From Oscillatoriales cyanobacterium M59_W2019_021 (GTDB lineage: Bacteria; Cyanobacteriota; Cyanobacteriia; Cyanobacteriales; Geitlerinemataceae): a DNA stretch of 44,052 bases. Positions 16,514-25,721 of the stretch are shown here, in pieces. The notes below the pieces were generated by a model. The model ran no database searches and had not been told where the DNA came from. It saw nothing but the letters and a program-made list of their open reading frames with translations. Position 1 is the first letter of the stretch; the number at the start of each line of letters is the position of its first letter. Position numbers and translations under genes: made by a program. Location: NCBI GenBank assembly GCA_015295945.1, contig DVED01000117.1, forward strand, positions 1 through 44,052, read 5' to 3'.

Positions 16514-18967
16514 ATGTCCAGCCCATCTTGGAACCGCATAGTCTCTGCTATTGTGCGGACAGTTCCCCAAAAGACTGCCGCGAGTTTTCTTCCGGTGATT
16601 CCCATCCTGGTGGTGGTGGGTTTGGCAGGATATTTTTATGCGTTGCCCGATCGATCGTCCTCCGAATTGTCAACGACTCAGATCCCACAAGAGATTGCCG
16701 ATCGCATCGAACAACACCTCAGCAGCGAATTAGCCATTGCCGATCGCATTGTCACCCATAACACCGATGTCATTGCCTTGGGATTGCTAAATCTCGACGA
16801 TCTGTCCCGCTGGGAACCGTATCTGAAGCGGCAAATCCAGCAAGCAGATCTCCTGAGTACGATCGCCGTTGCCAATACCGATGGCGAACTGGTCAGCGTC
16901 AAAAAAATTAACGGTCGCGTTTTCGCTCACACTTCTGGGGGAACCCCGAACGCTGGATCGAATTCCCAACTGGCACTTCCCCCTTGGTACGAGACGACTT
17001 TGCAAGCACGCCAACCGATTTGGAGCGAAACCAGCTTGGAAGGAACGCCTCCCCAACGGGCGATCGGCATTGCCAAACCCGTTTACGACGCTCGGGGAAA
17101 GCTCGGCGGGGTGGTGGCGTGTTTCTTGAGTTTGGGGGAACTCGACGACTTTTTGCAAACGCTTCCTCTGGGTCGATCGGGAAGAGCGTTGATTCTCGAG
17201 GGTGCGGGACGAGCGATCGCCACTTCCGTCGAGTCTGGGGAGTCCGATCGCCTCATTCAAGCCGCAGCCACCTATTTAGCCGAACGCTCCCATAGGGAAA
17301 ACCCCACATCCAGTCCCCAAATCGGGGAATTCGAGGTGGGGGGCAAACGGCAGTTCCTGTGGGTGTTGCCGTTTTCCGTTGATCGAGGTATCGATTGGAC
17401 GATCGCCATCGTCCTGCCGGCATCCGACTTTGCCAACCCGACGGATGCGAAAACGCGGACGATTTTTGGGTTGGGGTTGCTGGCAATCCCCTTAGCGGCG
17501 ATCGCCGGAGCTTGTATCGGGCGAAAATTCCCTGCGTTAACGGCTACGGCATCGGGTACTCCCGAATCCGTGCCGCCTGACGATATAGCAGCGGTTGCCC
17601 TCCCGGAAAGTCCCGGAGATCGCCCGATCGCCTTTCGCGCAGGGACTGCGCAGGAATATCCGACCTTTCAAGGCAATCGACGAGCCGTCGTTCCCGCATG
17701 GCAACCCGGAACCCCGTCGATCGAATTTCCAGTTTCCTCCCTCAATGACGATCGCGACTCGAGCGATCGACCGATCCGCCTTCTCGTCGTCGATGACGAT
17801 CCCACCACTCTGGCAACCTTAACCGAATATCTTTCGTCGGCACAGTACAAAATTTTCCAGGCATCGAGCAGTTTGGAGGCGATCGATCGCATCGAAAATA
17901 ACTTGCAACCCGATTTGATTTTATTTGAGGCTCAGATATCCGACCTCGACGGTTGCCAATTTTGTCAGAAAATTCGGGAACGATTTCGGTTTTACGAACT
18001 GCCGATCGTGGTTTTGACCGAACCCACACCCGATGCCACCACCACAGAGGTTTTGGATTGGGGCGCCAATGACTATCTAACCAAGCCGATCGTCAAACAC
18101 GAACTCGTTTCCCGAATTAGAACTCACCTACACTTGGCTCATTTGAATGCGGCTTACAGTCGCTTCGTTCCCAAACAATTCCTGCAACTGTTGCAAAAAG
18201 ACAGTATTGTCGATGTCAAACTCGGCGACAATACCCTCAAAGAAATGTCGATTTTGTTTTCCGATATTCGATCTTTTACGACGATTTCGGAAAAGATGAC
18301 CCCCGAAGAAAATTTTCGGTTTATTAATTCCTATCTCTCGCGCATGGAACCCGTTATTATGGCAAATCGCGGGTTTATCGATAAATATATTGGCGATTCG
18401 ATTATGGCGCTGTTTAGCGGGAGTGCGGACGATGCCATTCAAGCGGGAATTGCCATGCTCCATACTTTAGTCGAATACAATCAACACCGTGCCAATGTTG
18501 GCTATCCTCCCGTCAAAATTGGCATTGGCATTAATACGGGTTCCCTAATGTTGGGAACGGTGGGGGGGATCAACCGCATGGACGGTACGGTGATCAGCGA
18601 TGCGGTGAACTTAGCTTCGAGAATTGAAAGCTTAACCAAAGAGTACGGCGTTTCTCTCTTAATTTCCCATCAAACATTTGCGAAGTTGCAAAATCCCAGT
18701 GCTTATAATATGCGCTTGATCGAGCGCCTTAAAGTCAAAGGGAAATCCAAATCTGTAGCCGTATTTGAAATCTTTAACGGCGATCCTCCACCCTTACGAG
18801 AAGCCAAATTAGCAACCGCCGGAATTTTTGAAGAAGGGGTTTTATTCTATTACGGCAGTTCGTTCCGCAAAGCCGCCCATCAATTCGAGGAATGCCTGCG
18901 CCAAAACCCCGAGGATAAAGTGGCTCAGATCTATCTCGATCGGTGTCGGCAGCATCAAATTACCTGA
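16514..18967 (+). CDS. Membrane class III adenylate cyclase with sensor and variant receiver domain
   Basis: The 817-residue protein (from ATG 16514; a TTG 21 bp upstream is less likely) has a membrane segment (about 25-43), an extracytoplasmic sensor (about 50-310, Cache-like), a second membrane segment (about 316-336), a linker, a receiver (about 421-540), a class III nucleotide cyclase (about 575-755) and a final TPR-like helix pair. Cyclase residues are present: metal-binding Asp in FSDIRSFT and in YIGDSIMALF, substrate-specifying Lys in FIDKY and Asp in VISDAVN, and the NxxxR of NLASR. This favours cAMP as product. In the receiver the acid pocket (VVDDDP), Thr and LTKP Lys are kept, but the phospho-acceptor is Glu472 (LILFEAQ, codon GAG at 17927), so normal phosphorylation is not expected. 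Confidence 0.93.
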   Translation: MSSPSWNRIVSAIVRTVPQKTAASFLPVIPILVVVGLAGYFYALPDRSSSELSTTQIPQEIADRIEQHLSSELAIADRIVTHNTDVIALGLLNLDDLSRWEPYLKRQIQQADLLSTIAVANTDGELVSVKKINGRVFAHTSGGTPNAGSNSQLALPPWYETTLQARQPIWSETSLEGTPPQRAIGIAKPVYDARGKLGGVVACFLSLGELDDFLQTLPLGRSGRALILEGAGRAIATSVESGESDRLIQAAATYLAERSHRENPTSSPQIGEFEVGGKRQFLWVLPFSVDRGIDWTIAIVLPASDFANPTDAKTRTIFGLGLLAIPLAAIAGACIGRKFPALTATASGTPESVPPDDIAAVALPESPGDRPIAFRAGTAQEYPTFQGNRRAVVPAWQPGTPSIEFPVSSLNDDRDSSDRPIRLLVVDDDPTTLATLTEYLSSAQYKIFQASSSLEAIDRIENNLQPDLILFEAQISDLDGCQFCQKIRERFRFYELPIVVLTEPTPDATTTEVLDWGANDYLTKPIVKHELVSRIRTHLHLAHLNAAYSRFVPKQFLQLLQKDSIVDVKLGDNTLKEMSILFSDIRSFTTISEKMTPEENFRFINSYLSRMEPVIMANRGFIDKYIGDSIMALFSGSADDAIQAGIAMLHTLVEYNQHRANVGYPPVKIGIGINTGSLMLGTVGGINRMDGTVISDAVNLASRIESLTKEYGVSLLISHQTFAKLQNPSAYNMRLIERLKVKGKSKSVAVFEIFNGDPPPLREAKLATAGIFEEGVLFYYGSSFRKAAHQFEECLRQNPEDKVAQIYLDRCRQHQIT

Positions 18968-19054
18968 GTTAATAGAAGGTAGAAGGATCGGGGGGAGAAG
19001 AAAGCAAAAGCGCGAAAGCGCAACTAGCAATAACCAACCCCAAACCCCTAACAC

Positions 19055-20134
19055 CTAACCCCTCTCCAAACCCAAGAGTTCCATCAGTAGATCGCAATTG
19101 AAATGCTCGTCCATCATTTGCCGTACGTAGTCGATTTTTCCTGCCTCGTGGAGGCGAACTTGACCGAATGCGCGATCGAGAATTTCCACTGTTTCCAGGG
19201 TATCGAGATCCACGGATAAAATCGGAATTTCTACCTCTTCGGCTCGCGCCAAAACCATGGGCGACGGGGCTAAATTTCCGGTTAAAATCAGACAGTGAGC
19301 CGATGTTTCCAATGCAGCGAGTTGGATATCCGCCCGATCGCCCCCCGTGACGATCGCCGAATTATGCGCTTGGTTGAAATATTGAACGGCGAGGTTCACC
19401 CCCATGGCGCCGATTTGAATGCCTTCAACCAGCAAATCGGTGCGATCACGACAGCTCAAAACTTGCGCTTTCAGTTTTTGGACGATTTCCCCGACGCTGA
19501 TGCTCCGCAACAACGCACTACTGGGGAGCAGACCCAATACCGGAATGCCTCGATCTTCCAAAAAAGGTTGAACGATCGTCTGTACGGTATCGAGGCGATC
19601 GCTGGGAATATCGTTGATTGCCACCCCCATCAGGCGATCGCCAAGATGTTTCTGTGCCGATAAGATGGTATCGACCAACAACACCGAATGATAGCGAGCG
19701 ACGATTAAGACGGAAGCATTCACGGCTTCTGCCAACTGCGGCAGCGACAGATCGAAGAGACTACCCTCTTCTAGGGTTCCCGGTCCTTCGAGCAAGACCA
19801 GTTCTGCATCGGGAATGGGAGGAGATTCGACCAGCGATCGATAGTAGTCCGTACGATCTTCTTGTAGTAAACGCTTGTGAATCGTGTCGGCATCGAGCAA
19901 TAACAATGCTCGCTGCACCCGTTCTGGCGGAAGACTCAGACATTGACGAATAAACCGCAAGTCTTCTTCGAGGTCGTCGGTCGGCGACTCGCTCAAACAC
20001 GTTCCGATCGGCTTGCCATAGCCAAAGTCAATCCCTCGGGACTGCAACTGATTGGCGATCCCCAAAATGGTGGCTGATTTTCCGCTATAAGCCTCGATCG
20101 ATCCGACAAGGAGATATTTTGCAAGATTTGGCAC
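19055..20134 (-). CDS. BioD-like / phosphotransacetylase N-terminal-type protein with DRTGG domain
   Basis: The 359-residue protein opens with a P-loop (LVGSIEAYSGKSATILG, residues 9-25) of the dethiobiotin-synthetase-like AAA_26 type. It ends in a DRTGG domain (about 215-325; IVTGGDRADIQLAALE). This is the layout of the N-terminal half of long bacterial phosphotransacetylases, but the acetyltransferase domain itself is absent. Such stand-alone proteins are common in cyanobacteria under names like 'phosphotransacetylase family protein' and have no proven reaction. They probably bind a nucleotide and sense a metabolite. The GTG at 20134 is the best start: a purine-rich AAGGGGTGAAG lies just before it, and the P-loop follows directly. 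It reads in the same direction as plsY, about 280 bp downstream of it. Confidence 0.88.
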   Translation of the reverse strand: MPNLAKYLLVGSIEAYSGKSATILGIANQLQSRGIDFGYGKPIGTCLSESPTDDLEEDLRFIRQCLSLPPERVQRALLLLDADTIHKRLLQEDRTDYYRSLVESPPIPDAELVLLEGPGTLEEGSLFDLSLPQLAEAVNASVLIVARYHSVLLVDTILSAQKHLGDRLMGVAINDIPSDRLDTVQTIVQPFLEDRGIPVLGLLPSSALLRSISVGEIVQKLKAQVLSCRDRTDLLVEGIQIGAMGVNLAVQYFNQAHNSAIVTGGDRADIQLAALETSAHCLILTGNLAPSPMVLARAEEVEIPILSVDLDTLETVEILDRAFGQVRLHEAGKIDYVRQMMDEHFNCDLLMELLGLERG

Positions 20135-20298
20135 ACCTTCACCCCTTTGCTAACATAACAGATTTCTATCTGGTGCTTTTGCCCGCTCGAGCGATCCTCA
20201 TTGTAACCGCCATTGGCAATCGGAATAGTTGGGAACGTGCAAAGCCAGGAGCTTTCTTGAGCAGAGGGAGCAGGGGAGGCAGGGGGACAGGGGAAGGG

Positions 20299-20336
20299 AG
20301 ACACGGAGACACGGGGACACGGGGACACGGAGACCG
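20299..20336. repeat. tandem GGACACGG-type repeats
   Basis: Units of GGAGACAC / GGGGACAC repeat head to tail in the spacer between plsY and the BioD-like gene. The trailing GGACACGGAGACCGTGAATGC also appears, slightly changed, at about 16310-16330. Confidence 0.65.
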
Positions 20337-20412
20337 TGAATGCAACTAGCAACTCCCCAATAACAACTAACCACTAACCACTAACAAACCCCAAACCCCA
20401 AATAACCAATAA

Positions 20413-21111
20413 CTATTCTGCAAACTCCGCGAATTTCTGTCCCACTTTGGGTTCGCTACCGTCGAGCAAGCGTTGGATGTTGGATCGGTGGCGCAGAAAG
20501 ATATAAAGGGTGGCGAGGATGGCGAATAAGGTATAAGGAAACGGTTGGTGGGTCGATAGCATTAAGACAGAAATGCCGATGCCGCTGAGCATGGAACTGA
20601 GAGAAACGTAGCGAGAAACCGCCAAAACGAATGCAAAAATGCCTAAAGTCGCCAATCCAATGGGCCAAGAGATAGCGAGTAACACACCCAAACCGCTGGC
20701 GACGGATTTGCCACCTTTGGCGAGGTTGGGGTTTCTGGCACTGCCGAACATCAACCAAAAAGATTGGCTGTGACCGAATAACGCAAACAGTCCGGCAGCA
20801 ACGATCGTCCAAGGCATCCAGGTATTTAAATTAATGCTTTCTGGTGCGAGTTGGGAAATAGCAGGATTTCCATAGCTCCAACGAACGATCGACACGGCAG
20901 CGACGGCTTTGAAAACGTCGATCGCCAAAACTAACAATCCCAGCTTTTTCCCAAATACGCGCCAAGCATTTGTCGCACCCGTGGAACCCGATCCGTGTTC
21001 GCGGATATCGATCCCTTTAAACTGCCATCCCACCCAATACCCCGTTGGAGTTGCACCCAAAATATAAGCAACAATGAGTAATAATCCGTTGAAACCTAAC
21101 CAACTCAGCAT
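20413..21111 (-). CDS. plsY: Glycerol-3-phosphate acyltransferase PlsY
   Basis: PlsY transfers an acyl group from acyl-phosphate to glycerol-3-phosphate, the first step of phospholipid and glycolipid synthesis, in the cytoplasmic membrane. The protein (232 residues from ATG 21111; a TTG 6 bp upstream is also open) is a multi-pass membrane protein with the family motifs: GSGSTGATNAWR (glycerol-3-phosphate site), a GH...GGKSVA loop, and the C-terminal RHRSNIQRLLDGSEPK. The second loop holds about nine extra residues (GSARNPNLA, 20719-20745) between the membrane helix and GGKSVA, where relatives run directly on. The reading frame and all motifs are intact, so the enzyme is probably active. Upstream on the same strand are the DUF3086 and DUF3119 genes. 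Confidence 0.93.
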   Translation of the reverse strand: MLSWLGFNGLLLIVAYILGATPTGYWVGWQFKGIDIREHGSGSTGATNAWRVFGKKLGLLVLAIDVFKAVAAVSIVRWSYGNPAISQLAPESINLNTWMPWTIVAAGLFALFGHSQSFWLMFGSARNPNLAKGGKSVASGLGVLLAISWPIGLATLGIFAFVLAVSRYVSLSSMLSGIGISVLMLSTHQPFPYTLFAILATLYIFLRHRSNIQRLLDGSEPKVGQKFAEFAE

Positions 21112-21310
21112 ATTCAATTAAATATTTAATTTAAAATTGCCCACTCATTGTAAGTCGCAAGTTGTCCTTATGTCATGAGTTATTGTTCCTTTGGGGTTGG
21201 GGGTTTGAGAGTTGCTAGTTGCCTTTCCCTTCACCTCCTCATCTTCTGCTTCCCCGGCTTTCTTCTACTGAACTCCTGTAACTCCTGTAACTTCTGAACT
21301 CCTTCTTCCA

Positions 21311-22459
21311 TTACCAATCTCGATCGCGCGGGTTGAGTTCCGATGGCGGTGCGGGTGCGAATGCTAACCACAAGGGGAATTGCAGTAACGACAAGCTAAT
21401 GAAATCTTCAGATTCGTCGATGAGAATTAAGGGGAGGCGATTGGCGCGAACCAGTCGATCGGCTTTTTGGACGAGGGGTTCGGGTTCTTCAAACAAGCCG
21501 ACACCGCGATCGGGTCCGAAGTCGGTGCGATCGATCCCCAAACAGTCCTGCAAACCCCGCCGCCATTCGCCCAAGCGTTCGGGACTGTTGGCGAGGACGA
21601 GGGTACACAGGCGCCGATCGTAGAGGCTGTACAGCACGGAAATCGCGGCTGAGGCGATCAGGATATTTTGCAGGCGAGACCCCATCGATCGCAGCGCACC
21701 CCGTCCCCCTTGCGCGAACAGCCAGTTGGACACCCGTTCGGCGTGGATCGGCTCGAAGGTACGGCGCAGTTGCCACGGTGGCGCGTAGTAGTCGGGTTGG
21801 TAGCGATATTCGTCCAGCAGGCGGCGAATTTGTTGGGTTTGGTCTTGGAAGCGCGATCGGGTAAATTGGGGGCGAATGTCTTCCTCGGGTTCGGCGAAGT
21901 CGTCTTCCGGTGGCAAGGATCTCCCCACGGGTTCCGGTTCCGGTTCGGGGGGTGCTAACTCCAGTTGTTCGGCGGTACTGGCGAGTTCTTGCAAGCTTCC
22001 CACCAGGTACTCTTTGAAGCCTTGGACCCGCATGGCGAGTTCTTGGGAGGCTCCGGCGAAGGTGGTGCGCATTTCTTGGCGAATCCGTTCTTCCCGGCGT
22101 TCGAGTTGTTCGATCGACAGTTGTAAGGCTTGGCGGCGTTGTTGCAAGTCGCTTAAGCTGTCTTCGACCAGGCGTGCGAGATCGGCTTGCAGGCGATCTC
22201 GTTCTTGTTGCGCTTTGAATTTGGCAGCTTGCAGCGATCGAATTTCGTCTTTGAGGGTTTGCACCCGATCGCGCAAATCGCCAATTCTGCCTTCAGATTC
22301 GGAACTTTCCGCTTTGGGGGTAATGCTTTCGAGTCGCGATTTTGGCGTCAGGGAAATTGGCGTCGCGCGATCGATCGGCGGTTCCGGAGTCGTCGGCTTT
22401 CGATCGTCTTTGGAATCGTTACTTTGCGGATCGGGTGTAGAGGCAGCGTCTAAATTCAT
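21311..22459 (-). CDS. DUF3086 family cyanobacterial protein
   Basis: This 382-residue protein matches the cyanobacteria-specific DUF3086 family by pattern. A disordered, acidic/Ser-rich N-terminus is followed by a long coiled coil (about 55-165, rich in Gln, Glu and Arg). A Pro/Glu linker (EPEPEPVGRSLPPEDDF) leads to a conserved C-terminal domain (about 215-380; YAPPWQLRRTFEPIHAERV, RLCTLVLANSPERLGEW). No enzyme motif is evident. The ATG at 22459 (MNLDAASTPDPQ) is chosen because the 23 codons open upstream are translated from the spacer's tandem repeats. It lies between the DUF3119 gene and plsY on one strand, an arrangement that may be conserved. Function is unknown; a membrane- or lipid-linked role is only suggested by the neighbours. 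Confidence 0.85.
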   Translation of the reverse strand: MNLDAASTPDPQSNDSKDDRKPTTPEPPIDRATPISLTPKSRLESITPKAESSESEGRIGDLRDRVQTLKDEIRSLQAAKFKAQQERDRLQADLARLVEDSLSDLQQRRQALQLSIEQLERREERIRQEMRTTFAGASQELAMRVQGFKEYLVGSLQELASTAEQLELAPPEPEPEPVGRSLPPEDDFAEPEEDIRPQFTRSRFQDQTQQIRRLLDEYRYQPDYYAPPWQLRRTFEPIHAERVSNWLFAQGGRGALRSMGSRLQNILIASAAISVLYSLYDRRLCTLVLANSPERLGEWRRGLQDCLGIDRTDFGPDRGVGLFEEPEPLVQKADRLVRANRLPLILIDESEDFISLSLLQFPLWLAFAPAPPSELNPRDRDW

Positions 22460-22500
22460 GTAAGGGGTAATCGGTAATGGGTAATCGGTAATTAGGGTAA
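22460..22500. repeat. GGTAATCGGTAATGG tandem repeats upstream of the DUF3086 gene
   Basis: GGTAATCG / GGTAATGG units repeat imperfectly five times just before the DUF3086 start. They share the GGTAAT core with the repeat at 13650-13685. Confidence 0.65.
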
Positions 22501-22529
22501 TCGGTCGCGAACCACTAACCACTAACAAA

Positions 22530-22561
22530 AATGGTGCGTTTCGTGCCTCAACACACCCTAC
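22530..22561. repeat. dispersed 32-bp repeat AATGGTGCGTTTCGT...ACACCCTAC
   Basis: It is identical except for one base to 32367-32398. Here it overlaps the stop codon of the DUF3119 gene; there it sits between two convergent genes. GGTGCG and CACACC arms can pair with G-U, so it may act as a 3'-end hairpin. Confidence 0.7.
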
Positions 22562-22953
22562 GAGTTAATTTTCGGACAGCGATCTTCCAGGCAGGCTTGT
22601 AGGGTTTTGGGGTTGAAGAGGATGGGTAGAAAGTGGATGCTTTTGACTTCTTTGAAGTAGAAGAGAATGGGAACGGGCGACCAGAAAATGCGCCAATTTT
22701 GCCAATCGCGGTAGGGAAACTGACGAATCCGGGTTTCGCCGCGATAGATATCCAGGGCAATTTCGGTAAACTGTAAGCGCAGGGTAGCCGTTTGGAAGAG
22801 CAGAAAGACGCCGAAAAGGGCGATCGCGCTGGCAACCCAAATTTGTACCAAAAGTAGGGGAATGGCGATGGCGACGAGGACGATGGGTATGGTGTAGCTG
22901 GGTGCTAATTCGACGGTGGGGGTTAATTCGGTTGTCGAGGTGGCTGGGTTCAC
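22558..22953 (-). CDS. DUF3119 family membrane protein
   Basis: The 131-residue protein fits the cyanobacterial DUF3119 family. A short polar N-terminus leads to one long or two close hydrophobic segments (about 20-55; YTIPIVLVAIAIPLLLVQIW then ASAIALFGVFLLF). A cytoplasmic PH-like beta-rich part follows (about 58-131), with the family's PYRDWQNWRIFW, LFYFKEVKSIHFLPILFNP and a conserved Cys near the end. The start is GTG at 22953; no ATG lies before the first hydrophobic stretch. It is the first of three same-strand genes (DUF3119, DUF3086, plsY) and may be co-transcribed with them, though repeats interrupt the spacers. Function is unknown. Confidence 0.85.
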   Translation of the reverse strand: MNPATSTTELTPTVELAPSYTIPIVLVAIAIPLLLVQIWVASAIALFGVFLLFQTATLRLQFTEIALDIYRGETRIRQFPYRDWQNWRIFWSPVPILFYFKEVKSIHFLPILFNPKTLQACLEDRCPKINS

Positions 22954-23155
22954 GTCAGATCTCTCCCGATCGCAATACGTCTGAGTTTATAGCGTTTCTC
23001 TGGTGCGTGGAATCTGTCTCGAGAAGGGATTGGAAATCGCCCTTCTAGATAGACCGCATGCCAACGAAACTCAATATATAGTATTTTACGATCGCATAAG
23101 CGACTCCCTCTGGGAGTATCGCCCTCCATCGGCAATGGGAGATTTCCACCGCTCG

Positions 23156-25624
23156 CTACGGTCGGCACTGCGACGCTCTCGTCCAAGACTGGGGCGCAAT
23201 CGGACGGCTGGCAACCAATTCCACCACGCCATCCTGGCGTACTCTCCAACCCGTGGCTTCTACCAGTTCCCGCCGGGTTTGAGGTTTGGGAGGTGGCGGA
23301 TTGGGAACCAATTCTCCTCGTAACTCGGCATCTGCCGCAACATTTCGCCAATCTTCCCAGACGGTTTGAGCTTGGAGCGTTCCGGTGGGATCTGCCGGCA
23401 GTCCGCCGCGTCCGGTGATGGTGAAGGAATTGCCTTCGGCGGCGGCACACCCGGAGAGAATGCGATCGCTCGGATCTATCGTTTCGCCACTCAATTCGAC
23501 TAATCCCGAACTGGGATCGACGCCGGGGTTATTAATTTGCACCATGCCATCGACGCCGAGTTGGGAACTGGCGGTAATGGCACTGTTGGGGGAAGTGAAA
23601 ATCCCTTGGGTGTTAATTTGAATGTTGCCGCCTGCTCCTTGGAAAGCGTTAGCCGTGATGCGACTGCCTTCGAGCAAGGCGAGGGTGTTGGAGTCGAGGG
23701 TAATGTTGCCGCCGTTTCCCGTTCCTCCCGCCTCCGAGGTAATTTGGCTGCGGTTTCGCAGTTGTAGGGAATCGCGAATTTGCAGGGAGAGGTTGCCCCC
23801 TTCTCCAGAGGCAGTGGAAGCGGTGATGCTGCCATTGTCTAAGAAGATGGAATCTGCATCAATTAACAAATTCCCCGCATTCCCCGTCCCGTCGTTCTTT
23901 ACCGTCATCAGTGCGCCATTACTGACTCGCAGTTCTGGGGTATTCACCGTCACGTTTCCCGGACTGCCGGAGGGAACGGGAGGCAATCCCAAAAATTGTT
24001 GCAAGGCGGGGTCGGGAATATTCGCCGCCGAACCGATGAGACTGGGGGTAATTAACTGGGGATTGGGAACTGTACCGCTGACTTCGACGAATTCGGAGGC
24101 GTTGACGGTGACGTTGCCGGCATTTCCCGTGGCGATGGTATTGGCATCGACTCGACCCCCATCTTGCAAGGTTAACCGGGCGGTATTGACGATGACATCG
24201 CCCGCATTGCCTGCATTCAAACTGGTTGTCGAGAGGCTGCTACCAGAAAAATTGGGGTTAAATCCAACCAGTTCGATCGATTCAGCGGCATTCACTTCTA
24301 CATTACCGCCATCTCCGTCCCCGAAACTAAACGACGTGACCAATCCTCCATCTCTAACGGTTAACTGCCGGGTGGAGACGCGAATATCGCCCAACTTGCC
24401 GGAGTCACCGTTACTGAGGGTTAAGATGTTGCTGATAAAAGGTTCGCCGTTGAGATCTAGCGCAAATCCAGCCAGTAGCATAGAATCGGCAGCATTGACA
24501 ATGACATCTCCACTTCTGCCAGGGGCAAAAGTGCGAGTTCCCATCTGTCCCGCATCCAGAAAAATCAAACGCTGGGTCGAAATCTCTAGGTTTCCTGCAT
24601 CTCCCGAACCGATGGTTTCATTAATCAAACTACTCGGTAAGGGTCGTTCGGGGGCAAGACCGAGCGCCACTAAAGAGTCGGAAAGGTTTACCGTAATATC
24701 GCCACCCGATCGATCGCCCTGATTTTGCAACAACACGATCGACGCATCCCGTAAGGTGAGATTTCTGGCTTGAATGCGAATCGCTCCGCTCGGCTCGCCG
24801 CTGGCATCGACAGCAGACTTGGAAAGTAAGGTAATATCTCTAAAATCAGGGACGCCTGCATAGCCAAACGTCCAACCCGCCGCCGCCGGACTGAGGCTCA
24901 CCGTTCCCTCGGCAACGCTCCCCAGTTCGATTTGCCCGCTTTCGGCAGTCAGCATTCCCCCTTCGAGGGTGATGTTTCTACCCACTAACGCCAAAGTATT
25001 TCCCGACTGTACCTGCAACCCGGAAATCGCGCCTCGAATGTGGGGAGAAAGTTGGGGTTGCTGAATTTGATGTCCCAACCCTTCGACGCGAATTTCGCCG
25101 GAATTCGTAACGGTTGGGGAGGGGAAGGAATTAAACTGCAAGCCGATGGGAACGCTAATCGTCAGGAGGGGCGAAGAGTTGGGATTTGTGGCGCTAAAAA
25201 GGCTGCCGTCTTCAAATTGAATGCTATCGGCGGTACTACCCAGAAATGACCCGCCGATATCGAGTTTGGCATTAGCTCCGAAGAGAATTCCGGCGGGATT
25301 GATTAAGAATAAGTCTGCCGTCCCGTTGGCGCGAATTAGCCCGTCAATGTTAGAAATTTGCCCCCCAGTAACGCGAGTAATAATGTTTTCCACAGTGAGG
25401 GAATTATCGAAAAAAGCGGTTTCTCCTAAGTTGACATTAAATTGATCGAAGCTGTGAAATAAATTGCCCCCCGCTTGGGTTCCGCCGCTAATCCGTTGGA
25501 CGCTCTCTTCAACCGTGACGATCGAGTTATTGGGTAGAGTTGTATCGGATACAATTTGGGCGACGGCGATCTGGGGAAGGGCGATCGATGCAAAAATACT
25601 ACTAAAAACAACTTTAAGGGACAT
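23156..25624 (-). CDS. Two-partner-secretion exoprotein (filamentous haemagglutinin-type TpsA)
   Basis: The 822-residue protein (from ATG 25624; a GTG three codons upstream is also possible) has a signal peptide ending IAVAQIV. The haemagglutinin activity (TPS) domain follows (about 25-160: LPNNSIVTVEESVQRISGG, NLFHSFDQFNV, LFLINPAGILFGANAKLD, GGSFLGSTADS). A long beta-helix of GNAGNVTVNA-type repeats leads to a conserved tail with a single Cys (ILSGCAAAEGNSFTITGRGG) and TVWEDWRN. TpsA proteins cross the outer membrane through a TpsB (FhaC-like) pore and act as adhesins or surface fibres. No TpsB is in the window. A paralogue at 27192 is alike end to end. The pair flank a DUF917 gene. Confidence 0.92.
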   Translation of the reverse strand: MSLKVVFSSIFASIALPQIAVAQIVSDTTLPNNSIVTVEESVQRISGGTQAGGNLFHSFDQFNVNLGETAFFDNSLTVENIITRVTGGQISNIDGLIRANGTADLFLINPAGILFGANAKLDIGGSFLGSTADSIQFEDGSLFSATNPNSSPLLTISVPIGLQFNSFPSPTVTNSGEIRVEGLGHQIQQPQLSPHIRGAISGLQVQSGNTLALVGRNITLEGGMLTAESGQIELGSVAEGTVSLSPAAAGWTFGYAGVPDFRDITLLSKSAVDASGEPSGAIRIQARNLTLRDASIVLLQNQGDRSGGDITVNLSDSLVALGLAPERPLPSSLINETIGSGDAGNLEISTQRLIFLDAGQMGTRTFAPGRSGDVIVNAADSMLLAGFALDLNGEPFISNILTLSNGDSGKLGDIRVSTRQLTVRDGGLVTSFSFGDGDGGNVEVNAAESIELVGFNPNFSGSSLSTTSLNAGNAGDVIVNTARLTLQDGGRVDANTIATGNAGNVTVNASEFVEVSGTVPNPQLITPSLIGSAANIPDPALQQFLGLPPVPSGSPGNVTVNTPELRVSNGALMTVKNDGTGNAGNLLIDADSIFLDNGSITASTASGEGGNLSLQIRDSLQLRNRSQITSEAGGTGNGGNITLDSNTLALLEGSRITANAFQGAGGNIQINTQGIFTSPNSAITASSQLGVDGMVQINNPGVDPSSGLVELSGETIDPSDRILSGCAAAEGNSFTITGRGGLPADPTGTLQAQTVWEDWRNVAADAELRGELVPNPPPPKPQTRRELVEATGWRVRQDGVVELVASRPIAPQSWTRASQCRP

Positions 25625-25668
25625 CAAATTCACTAAAAATATCGCGTTAAAAATAACTTTATACCACT

Positions 25669-25700
25669 GGAGAGGTTGAGTTTATCGGTTCAACCTCTCC
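25669..25700 (-). terminator. hairpin between the DUF917 gene and the downstream exoprotein gene
   Basis: Perfect 10-bp arms GGAGAGGTTG / CAACCTCTCC enclose 12 nt, starting 22 bp after the DUF917 stop. On the minus strand AT-rich sequence follows but no clean T run. It probably separates the DUF917 transcript from that of the exoprotein. Confidence 0.6.
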
Positions 25701-25721
25701 GACGATGCACGAGATCGATAA

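Noticed and set aside
21876-22463. 195-codon plus-strand frame opposite the DUF3086 gene
   Set aside because: Ser/Arg-rich shadow of the Gln/Glu/Arg-rich coiled coil; no start signal and no family pattern.
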